Positions 25,245 to 29,718 of a stretch of 35,576 nt of DNA are shown here, piece by piece. Below the pieces are notes generated by a model. The model worked only from the letters and a program-made list of their open reading frames with translations, was not told the DNA's origin and made no database searches. Within the stretch, counting starts at the first letter, position 1. Each line of letters begins with the position of its first letter. This DNA is from a virus: positions 1 to 35,576 of IMG/VR virus record IMGVR_UViG_3300020468_000028; one strand, 5' to 3'. The position numbers were made by a program, and so were the translations under genes.

Positions 25245-25424
25245 TTATAATCTATTCTGTTCTTTTACAAATTCTGCAACCAGATTTAATTGATCAATAT
25301 CTAATTCATCTAATGTAACTTTAAAAGTGGCTGGTACAGTTTCTATATCGGCAAGAGTACCTTCTTTTTTATTATCTTTTAATCTAGGTTTAAATTGGCT
25401 TATTTCTGTATTTGCTAGTATCAT
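25245..25424 (-). CDS. 59-aa hypothetical protein in front of primase
   Basis: A 59-residue protein (ATG 25424) behind AAAGGAAA with seven bases of spacing, preceded by a good promoter. It starts MILANTEISQFKPRLKDNKK and ends in an acidic amphipathic helix (LDELDIDQLNLVAEFVKEQN). No family recognised. Its stop TAA is followed without a gap by the TTG start of the primase in the same frame, so it may act as a leader controlling primase translation or as a primase partner. Composition and codon use match neighbouring genes. Confidence 0.65.
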   Translation of the reverse strand: MILANTEISQFKPRLKDNKKEGTLADIETVPATFKVTLDELDIDQLNLVAEFVKEQNRL

Positions 25425-25480
25425 AATATGTTTCCTTTATCTAACTAATATGGGATTCGCTCGTTGCGGAACGCACTCGC

Positions 25481-25508
25481 ATTTTACAAGCAAGTTCCAT
25501 TAAGTCAA
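25481..25508 (-). promoter_or_regulatory. primase operon promoter
   Basis: On the minus strand TTGACT (25508-25503), 16-bp spacer, TAAAAT (25486-25481). The leader of about 55 bases is GC-richer than its surroundings and contains GCGTTCCGCAACG, able to form a small hairpin, then the AAAGGAAA ribosome-binding site of the 59-aa gene. Confidence 0.7.
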
Positions 25509-25588
25509 GTATTAATTATAATAAAAGTTAGTGTTATATCTCTGGTTTAATTGCTTGTAAGTTATTGTAAATAAAACGTTTTAACTAA

Positions 25589-25627
25589 CCGAAGATGTCG
25601 GGAGTTCGAGTCTCTCATCACCCACCA
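25589..25627 (+). other. tRNA 3'-end segment, likely attP core
   Basis: The segment reads as the 3' end of a tRNA: T-arm GGGAG-TTCGAGT-CTCTC (25600-25616), seven acceptor bases ATCACCC, discriminator A and encoded CCA (25625-25627). No D-arm, anticodon arm or 5' acceptor strand is present upstream, so it is not a functional tRNA gene. It lies 120 bp beyond the 3' end of the integrase gene, the usual place of an attachment site. GATG before the T-arm could be the 3' side of a long variable arm, and GAGTTCGAGTCTC is common in tRNA-Leu, so a tRNA-Leu target is my best guess, held weakly. The core probably starts near 25589. Confidence 0.75.
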
Positions 25628-25717
25628 AACCTTTGTTTTTATTACATTTTATGTTTTTATTTTTGCACAAAAGTGGTTTTGCAGAGAAAAAGTACCAAAA
25701 CATTATCTGCATTTTAG

Positions 25718-25728
25718 TTAGTGGCGTA
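25718..25728. repeat. TTAGTGGCGTA repeat, copy 3
   Basis: Third copy of the repeat seen at 19539 and 24132, here 18 bp beyond the integrase stop codon and without a clear minus-strand promoter immediately downstream. Confidence 0.5.
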
Positions 25729-25746
25729 GTTACTGTTATGATTCGT

Positions 25747-26961
25747 TTAGCCAAAAACCTTGTTGAGAGCATTGCTTCTCATCTTCGATGCCGCCCTTAA
25801 ATAGACCTGTACCATCTTAGGATCACGGTGTCCGGTTACACTCATAATCTCATCTCCAGACAGTCCATTTAAACCAAGGCGAGTAGCCCCTGTAGCACGG
25901 TTATCTCTCATCTGAAGGTGTTGCGGTATTCCTGCTGCAGAACGTACCTTATCAGTTGAATAGATAACGTTGTGTTTCGATAGACCTGTTCCTGTCGTTT
26001 CATAATTTATAAGAAAACCTTCGGGCCTGTCATCGATACAGCAAAACCTTTTTCTTTTTCCTAACCCGTTACCCGTGTATAGGGTTTCTCCTGCATCGAT
26101 CCTCGCTTTAATCTCCAACTCCCTCTCACGCACGAAATTTAAACGATCTACAAGGATTTTTAGGGAAGGGGATCTCATATCAAAGTCTAGGGTATTTGGG
26201 ATACCTTTATGAGAAATAGACTTTTGCTGAGTAAAGGTAAGAATACCGTCTTTTATATCGCTGTTCTTTAAATTTCGCATATCTCCTGGTCTCTGACACA
26301 AAGTGTTGCAAAACAGAGCAATCGTTCCAATCGAATGATGTCCTAATTCATCTGCCTTTGAGATAAAGTCCTCAAGTTGCTTATCTGACCAGATACCTCT
26401 TCCTTGACCTTTGTTCGGTACAGGTACTTCCAGTTCCTGCAAGGTAAACGGATTAAAGTTTACCCTGCTATGCTTAATCCCAACGTTATACACTCTTCGG
26501 AACACTTTATTAACGTGATAAACACGATGTTTTCCATGTTTGTGGGTAATTTCAACATTAAGCTTATCGACATACTCTCTCGTAATTGCTTTAAACTGGT
26601 ATTCTCCAAAAGTTTTGTTTGAGGATCTCACCATAAAATCCATGCCAAATTCCAAAAGTAATTTATAGTCACTTTGAGAGTTTGGTTTTAGTTTTAAAAA
26701 ATGAGTAGTGCCATAATAGTGATGTACCAATCCCCTGACTGATTGAGGATCAACAGTTACAGACTTTCTTTCTTTTCTCAACGCATTGTCCAAACGTTGA
26801 TTTATCTCAAAGGCATAGTCTGAAAGATCAGAAATATTTCTAAACACTTTATATTTAACTTTTAATAACCTTTTCATATCCGGTGAAGGTTGATGAGCAT
26901 AATAAGTACCGTCCTTCTTACTATCTCTTCGCTGACAATATTTTGGAAGTTTAACAGGCAT
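25747..26961 (-). CDS. int: tyrosine-family integrase
   Basis: A 404-residue site-specific recombinase that would integrate the phage at a host tRNA gene. N-terminal half: an arm-binding/SAM-like domain (about 70-170). Catalytic domain: R224 (CQRPGDMRNL), K247 (a candidate for the beta-hairpin lysine), R352-D-N-R355 with arginine where HxxR is usual, H378 (TGHRD) and Y387 (VQVYLRA). The R-K-[R]xxR-H-Y set is complete except for that His-to-Arg change, which is frequent in integrases. Start ATG 26961 follows AAGGAGATATAGGA. It has its own TTGACT promoter with the ACACTAGCAA box. Its 3' end faces the tRNA-like attP core. Confidence 0.93.
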   Translation of the reverse strand: MPVKLPKYCQRRDSKKDGTYYAHQPSPDMKRLLKVKYKVFRNISDLSDYAFEINQRLDNALRKERKSVTVDPQSVRGLVHHYYGTTHFLKLKPNSQSDYKLLLEFGMDFMVRSSNKTFGEYQFKAITREYVDKLNVEITHKHGKHRVYHVNKVFRRVYNVGIKHSRVNFNPFTLQELEVPVPNKGQGRGIWSDKQLEDFISKADELGHHSIGTIALFCNTLCQRPGDMRNLKNSDIKDGILTFTQQKSISHKGIPNTLDFDMRSPSLKILVDRLNFVRERELEIKARIDAGETLYTGNGLGKRKRFCCIDDRPEGFLINYETTGTGLSKHNVIYSTDKVRSAAGIPQHLQMRDNRATGATRLGLNGLSGDEIMSVTGHRDPKMVQVYLRAASKMRSNALNKVFG

Positions 26962-26973
26962 TCCTATATCTCC

Positions 26974-27024
26974 TTGCTAGTGTGTCTCGAATCCTTTTTT
27001 AAAGTAACACTAGCTATAAGTCAA
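26974..27024 (-). promoter_or_regulatory. integrase promoter with inverted ACACTAGC boxes
   Basis: On the minus strand TTGACT (27024-27019), 17-bp spacer, TAAAAA (27001-26996), then ACACTAGCAA (26983-26974). A second, oppositely oriented ACACTAGC (27007-27014) lies in the spacer, so the two boxes form an inverted pair with 23 bp between them, spanning the -10. That arrangement would suit an operator. Confidence 0.7.
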
Positions 27025-27031
27025 TCTATGC

Positions 27032-27060
27032 TTGCAACTATGTTGCGAATCACTTATACA
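27032..27060 (+). promoter_or_regulatory. plus-strand promoter of the candidate small RNA
   Basis: TTGCAA (27032-27037), exactly 17 bp, TATACA (27055-27060). It is back to back with the integrase promoter. No protein gene follows; the transcript would run into the terminator at 27143. Confidence 0.65.
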
Positions 27061-27066
27061 GTTACT

Positions 27067-27182
27067 GTTACTTACGGTTGTTAACAGCGGCTTGTTAATG
27101 TATCCTTCCGTAAGTAGCATATTCATATACTTTCCTCCCTTTTGCCCTGTAGTTTATTTCCTTTCCTACAGGGCATTTTTTT
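27067..27182 (+). ncRNA. candidate phage small regulatory RNA (about 116 nt)
   Basis: A transcript from the promoter at 27032 would begin at about 27067. Its 5' end folds as a nested hairpin: TACTTACGG (27069-27077) with CCGTAAGTA (27108-27116), and inside it TTAACA (27081-27086) with TGTTAA (27093-27098) around a six-base loop. A single-stranded C/U-rich stretch with TTTCCTCCC (27131-27139) follows. The end is an intrinsic terminator, TGCCCTGTAG/CTACAGGGCA, whose loop TTTATTTCCTTTC is complementary to the GAAAGGAAA leaders of several early genes. Hairpin, unpaired C/U region and U-tailed terminator are the usual small-RNA layout. The only ORF (ATG 27099) has no ribosome-binding site and runs through the terminator. 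Targets are inferred. Confidence 0.55.
27143..27182 (+). terminator. strong intrinsic terminator of the candidate small RNA
   Basis: A perfect 10-bp stem, TGCCCTGTAG (27143-27152) with CTACAGGGCA (27166-27175), is followed by seven T residues. It points along the plus strand, where no protein gene precedes it. Confidence 0.85.
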
Positions 27183-27195
27183 GCGTGCGTGCGTA
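27183..27195 (+). repeat. GCGT array, copy 1
   Basis: GCGTGCGTGCGTA, three GCGT units, lies between the plus-strand terminator and the opposing minus-strand terminator. An identical 13-mer occurs at 29500. Confidence 0.6.
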
Positions 27196-27203
27196 GATAT
27201 ACA

Positions 27204-27234
27204 CACATAAAAAAACACCCCCGAAGGGATGTTT
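27204..27234 (-). terminator. intrinsic terminator of the small early gene cluster
   Basis: On the minus strand AAACATCCC-TTCG-GGGGTGTTT with a stable UUCG-type loop is followed by a run of seven T residues. It lies 27 bp beyond the stop of the 95-aa gene, so it ends the cluster running from 29414. Confidence 0.85.
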
Positions 27235-27248
27235 CCTTTTACTGCTCT

Positions 27249-27258
27249 TTGCTAGTGT
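27249..27258 (-). other. orphan start-site box before a terminator
   Basis: ACACTAGCAA on the minus strand, then AAAAGGAAA, then the terminator at 27204-27234, without an open frame. It begins two bases after the stop codon of the 95-aa gene. A weak promoter, TTTCAA-17 bp-TAAACA, could make a transcript of about 50 nt. Confidence 0.4.
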
Positions 27259-27260
27259 GT

Positions 27261-27548
27261 TTATTTTTTCTGTTTCTTAGTTGAAATTACTGTTTCGCCA
27301 GTAACAGAATTTTTATATGCCATGCCCCAAGGGTGTTTTTGGTTTGAAACATCAGCTTCGTTAAAACATACTCTTACTAACGTTTGGTCAAAGTATTCAG
27401 TAACTTCAGTTGGTGTTGCAATCCAAGTATCTGTTGACAGAGAAAGTACGGAAGCATCTTTCTTTTGTTTCTTCACAAGTTCAACAGCGTGATCAATGGC
27501 ATCTGCCAATTCAAGTGCTTGTTGCGTGTTGAGAAATGTTGTTGGCAT
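27261..27548 (-). CDS. small hypothetical early protein
   Basis: A 95-residue protein: an N-terminal helix (NTQQALELADAIDHAVELVKKQ) followed by a beta-rich half (ASVLSLSTDTWIATP, EYFDQTLVRVCFNEAD, WGMAYKNSVTGETVIST) and a basic KKQKK end. ATG 27548 overlaps the preceding 80-aa frame by 38 nt; GAGGGG nine bases upstream is a tolerable ribosome-binding site. No family recognised. It is the last gene before the cluster terminator. Confidence 0.6.
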   Translation of the reverse strand: MPTTFLNTQQALELADAIDHAVELVKKQKKDASVLSLSTDTWIATPTEVTEYFDQTLVRVCFNEADVSNQKHPWGMAYKNSVTGETVISTKKQKK

Positions 27549-27753
27549 TTGTGTGAACCCCTCTAATCTTGAGAAAGGGGGGAGCGTTTATGGGGGCAGG
27601 AAAACTACTTGCAGATCTGCCAAAAGCACATGATAGGTTAACGCCTAAACCTTTATGGTTTTTACTGGGTATTGGTTTTAAATTTTCGAGAGGAGGCCCT
27701 AATAAGCCAACGCTCCTCACTTTAATATTTAGTTTTCTTCCTTGTTCTGTCAC
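27511..27753 (-). CDS. uncertain 80-aa frame, possibly over a structured RNA
   Basis: GTG 27753 has a strong AAAGGAG seven bases upstream, and the N-terminus MTEQGRKLNIKVR looks natural, but the rest (Pro-rich VGLLGPPLENLKPIP, then AFGRSASSFPAPINAPP) has no recognisable fold and the C-terminal 13 residues overlap the next gene. The opposite strand carries its own frame (ATG 27590) with GGGGGGAG in front. AACGCTCC- and GGGAGCGTT-type inverted repeats at 27580 and 27709 bracket the region, so it could be a structured RNA instead. Coding is a slight favourite because of the ribosome-binding site. Confidence 0.4.
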   Translation of the reverse strand: MTEQGRKLNIKVRSVGLLGPPLENLKPIPSKNHKGLGVNLSCAFGRSASSFPAPINAPPFLKIRGVHTNANNISQHATST

Positions 27754-27858
27754 TTTTTTACTCCTTTCAGTTTAGTTTTAGTTTAATAATTGAACTTTAA
27801 GTGTAACGCACATTAAAATAAAAAATCAACTGTTATATTAGTTATTTTTTACTTAATC

Positions 27859-28059
27859 TCACGCTGCAGAAGAACTTATAGACTTACTATTTACTTCTTC
27901 TTCACTAACTAAGGCTCTAAGTCTTTCTAACTCTTTAGTTTTTTTAAGAAAGTAATCCCAATCCGCTTCATGTAAAGATCTTCTCCATCGCATTTCAGCT
28001 TTCCGAACTTGTTTTTTCATTCCGGGAATCATGTCTTTAATCATGGCAAGTTCATTCAT
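27859..28059 (-). CDS. small helical hypothetical protein
   Basis: A 66-residue basic helical protein (NELAMIKDMIPGMKKQVRKAEMRWRRSLHEADWDYFLKKTKELERLRALV) ending in a Ser-rich tail. AAAGGAG is seven or eight bases upstream of ATG 28059, and the gene follows its neighbour after three bases. A continuous helix suggests a coiled-coil dimer. No family recognised. Confidence 0.6.
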   Translation of the reverse strand: MNELAMIKDMIPGMKKQVRKAEMRWRRSLHEADWDYFLKKTKELERLRALVSEEEVNSKSISSSAA

Positions 28060-28062
28060 AAA

Positions 28063-28338
28063 TTATTCTCCTTTCTTAATAGGTTTAAATCTTGACAGGT
28101 CTAAATACTCTTCCCACTCCTCTACGATTGCTTCCTCAGTATACGTTGATTCTAATGGAAGTATGTTCACTATAAGTTCATCACCATGCTCACTCGACAA
28201 TCGTTCTAGTTTTTTGCAAGTTGCTTCAGCATCAAGAGGTGAAGCGAAAGGATAAAGCCAAGTGTCTCCATGACCATCAACCACGGTTAAAATGGATCTT
28301 ACTTTTTGTTTTTTACCAAGAATAAATACATCAGGCAT
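28063..28338 (-). CDS. small hypothetical early protein
   Basis: A 91-residue alpha/beta protein: strands KVRSILTVVDGHGDTWLYPFASP, a helix LDAEATCKKLERLSSEHG, a strand DELIVNILPLES, then an acidic helix and KPIKKGE. The beta-beta-alpha-beta order recalls small ferredoxin-like phage proteins but no family was recognised. Start and upstream stop overlap by one base, in the duplicated junction GGAGAGTGTGTAATG. Confidence 0.6.
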   Translation of the reverse strand: MPDVFILGKKQKVRSILTVVDGHGDTWLYPFASPLDAEATCKKLERLSSEHGDELIVNILPLESTYTEEAIVEEWEEYLDLSRFKPIKKGE

Positions 28339-28631
28339 TACACACTCTCCATATAAATTTTATATGCTTGTGAACGATTTGATATATTCATTCGGCATTC
28401 GATGTTAAAAAGCATTTCCACATATTTTTTATCAAGAGAAAGTCTTTCTTTAATATATGTTTCTAAAACTTCTGGTGGAATCTTAAATTCATCAGCTAAA
28501 GCAGAAAAAACTTGAGTAAATTCTCCCTCGCAGATAATACCACCCCTTTCGATTGTCACCGTTCTAAAAGTGTGTCCTTTCGGATCATCCCTATAAATTT
28601 CATACGCTTGTGAAAGATTATCTATATTCAT
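28338..28631 (-). CDS. hypothetical protein with duplicated ends
   Basis: A 97-residue protein whose first 13 and last 16 residues are near copies: MNIDNLSQAYEIY and MNISNRSQAYKIY. The DNA copies (28592-28631 and 28352-28391) agree in 34 of 40 positions. Both are followed or preceded by the same GGAGAGTGTGTAATG junction, so a duplication of a gene start has been fused in frame. The middle (FRTVTIERGGIICEGEFTQVFSALADEFKIPPEVLETYIKERL) looks like a small alpha/beta or helix-turn-helix unit. Function unknown. Confidence 0.6.
   Translation of the reverse strand: MNIDNLSQAYEIYRDDPKGHTFRTVTIERGGIICEGEFTQVFSALADEFKIPPEVLETYIKERLSLDKKYVEMLFNIECRMNISNRSQAYKIYMESV
28352..28391 (-). repeat. direct repeat of gene start, copy at 3' end
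   Basis: Forty bases matching 28592-28631 in 34 positions, same orientation. It encodes the C-terminal NISNRSQAYKIY of the 97-aa protein; the copy at 28592 encodes the N-terminal NIDNLSQAYEIY. Confidence 0.7.
28592..28631 (-). repeat. direct repeat of gene start, copy at 5' end
   Basis: Partner of the repeat at 28352-28391; both are bordered by ATTACACACTCTCC on the plus strand. Confidence 0.7.
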
Positions 28632-29167
28632 TACACACTCTCCTTCAATTTCGTTTCGATATTTTTAAGAAGAATTTCAGCGTTAGCTATCGAACTGTGG
28701 ACACTGCCTCTAGAAGCTTGGTAGAGAAGTCCTATACCGCCTTTGATTTTCCATTTTCTGATATTCTCTGGTTTATCATCTACCAGAATATTACTGCTTC
28801 CATCTATTGTGTTGGTTGCAAAGTTTTCTTTTTGAGATGTAAAGATGAGATTTTTAATGTCAGGCATAAAACCATGCTTTTTTAGCCATTTACGTTTCCA
28901 AAATGCCGAATTGTCTCTGTCATTTCTGAGTGGGCTAGAACAGATGCCCCAATTCACCGTATATTTCCTTGAAAGTTCATCTACTCCTTTAACCAGAGTT
29001 TCAGAACTTGAAAATGCTTCTAGCTTGTAGAAAAAATCAGTATTTCTAAGTCTAGATAAAGCTTCTTCGTGGTCTTCTATGTATTTCCAATGTGACCTAT
29101 CGTTGTCACTTGCGTACTTCTTAAAGAAGTCGGCTAGGACACCATCCATATCTAAATATATTATCAT
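28631..29167 (-). CDS. HAD-family 5'(3')-deoxyribonucleotidase-like phosphatase
   Basis: A 178-residue HAD phosphatase. Motif I is D6-x-D8-GVLADF at the N-terminus (nucleophile and acid/base). Motif II is probably the CSSP loop (about 76-79), motif III a lysine such as in SQKEN, and motif IV ILVDDKPENI (about 127-136). Size and the cap-like helical insert after DGVLADF match phage 5'-deoxynucleotidases (NT5C-like), which dephosphorylate dNMPs and balance pools with RNR and MazG. It is translated with the neighbouring small genes (one-base overlap downstream, one-base gap upstream). Confidence 0.85.
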   Translation of the reverse strand: MIIYLDMDGVLADFFKKYASDNDRSHWKYIEDHEEALSRLRNTDFFYKLEAFSSSETLVKGVDELSRKYTVNWGICSSPLRNDRDNSAFWKRKWLKKHGFMPDIKNLIFTSQKENFATNTIDGSSNILVDDKPENIRKWKIKGGIGLLYQASRGSVHSSIANAEILLKNIETKLKESV

Positions 29168-29168
29168 T

Positions 29169-29414
29169 TTATGCAGTTTCTCCTAACATTATGTGGAGTG
29201 ACCCTGACGATACTATAATGAGGTTATCTTTCATTGTCATTCTTCTATATGCCTTTTTGTGCATATCGAAAAAGGTGATAACATCATCGTTTCTAGGATC
29301 ATTAACTATCTTTGCCCAGAAATTTCGTTGTTCACCGTTTCTTTTTGTGAACTCTCCCCTGACATATCTGCCGCCGAAGATTTTGTGTATTGATTTTTGA
29401 GAAATTGTTTTCAT
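29169..29414 (-). CDS. small basic hypothetical protein, first gene of the cluster
   Basis: An 81-residue basic protein, apparently all beta: RYVRGEFTKRNGEQRNFWAKIVN, DVITFFDMHKKAYRRMTM and NLIIVSSGSLHIML. Size and pattern suggest a small SH3-like barrel, and the basic surface could bind nucleic acid or ribosomes; this is inference. It stands directly behind the strongest promoter of the cluster with the ACACTAACAA box and a GAAAGGAAA leader, so it is probably one of the earliest and most abundant products. Confidence 0.6.
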   Translation of the reverse strand: MKTISQKSIHKIFGGRYVRGEFTKRNGEQRNFWAKIVNDPRNDDVITFFDMHKKAYRRMTMKDNLIIVSSGSLHIMLGETA

Positions 29415-29435
29415 TTGTTTCCTTTCATGTTCTCA

Positions 29436-29481
29436 TTGTTAGTGTGATTCGCACTTTAAACTAAGTGGTATTGTTAGTCAA
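29436..29481 (-). promoter_or_regulatory. promoter of the small early gene cluster
   Basis: On the minus strand TTGACT (29481-29476), 17-bp spacer, TAAAGT (29458-29453), box ACACTAACAA (29445-29436) seven bases after the -10, then GAAAGGAAA and ATG 29414. Confidence 0.75.
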
Positions 29482-29499
29482 ATTTTAACATTGCTGCAG

Positions 29500-29512
29500 G
29501 CGTGCGTGCGTA
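29500..29512 (+). repeat. GCGT array, copy 2
   Basis: GCGTGCGTGCGTA, identical over 13 bases to 27183-27195, lying between the divergent promoters of the small-gene cluster and the cytosine methyltransferase. Confidence 0.6.
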
Positions 29513-29562
29513 AAATTTATCACGGCAGAAAAGCCAAAAGACTCCTTATATGTATAATTATA

Positions 29563-29571
29563 TGATATAAT
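29563..29571 (+). promoter_or_regulatory. extended -10 promoter of the cytosine methyltransferase operon
   Basis: TGATATAAT, identical to the promoter at 13765; a second TATAAT stands at 29553-29558. No good -35 is visible, as expected for an extended -10. The leader to the ATG is long (about 140 nt). Confidence 0.6.
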
Positions 29572-29580
29572 GAATGTAGT

Positions 29581-29680
29581 CCGGTGAAATACCGGTAAAA
29601 AGAATGATTACGATCATTCCAGGACACTTCCTACTTTTCAAAAAAAAACTTGTAGAATCACTTAGTGTAATGCTTAGTGT
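29581..29680 (+). promoter_or_regulatory. structured leader of the methyltransferase mRNA
   Basis: Two hairpins follow the start site: CCGGT-gaaat-ACCGG (29581-29595) and GAATGAT-tacg-ATCATTC (29602-29619). Further down CTTAGTGT is repeated at 29661 and 29673 (12-bp period), similar to the reverse of the ACACTAGC box. Autoregulation by the methyltransferase or a phage regulator is possible. Confidence 0.45.
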
Positions 29681-29718
29681 TACTACTATTTTATCATTAA
29701 TTATATAAAGGAAACAAA

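Larger units (their letters stand above)
25425..25746. other. intergenic region between primase operon and integrase
   Basis: This 322-bp stretch holds the primase operon promoter, the attP-like tRNA segment and repeat copy 3 (TTAGTGGCGTA). The remainder (25628-25717) is AT-rich and without visible genes; arm-type integrase sites could lie here but no clear repeated arm motif was found. Confidence 0.6.

Noticed and set aside
25589-25627. A complete tRNA gene
   Set aside because: Only T-arm, acceptor 3' strand and CCA are present; the preceding 60 bases cannot form D- and anticodon arms.
25581-25772. A 63-codon minus-strand frame ending in GDERLELPTSSVS
   Set aside because: The C-terminal part is the reverse reading of the tRNA 3' end, a known kind of spurious protein; it also overlaps the integrase 3' end and has no good ribosome-binding site.
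27099-27197. Short ORF MYPSVSSIFIYF... inside the candidate small RNA
   Set aside because: No ribosome-binding site, and it reads through a strong terminator into the GCGT array.
27590-27775. Plus-strand frame starting MGAGKLLADLPKAHD
   Set aside because: It has a good GGGGGGAG upstream, but no plus-strand promoter was found and the area is transcribed on the minus strand. Kept as part of the structured-region finding, not as a gene.
27753-27840. A promoter TTGATT-17 bp-TTACAC before the 80-aa frame
   Set aside because: The -10 match is poor and no start-site box follows; too weak to list as a feature.
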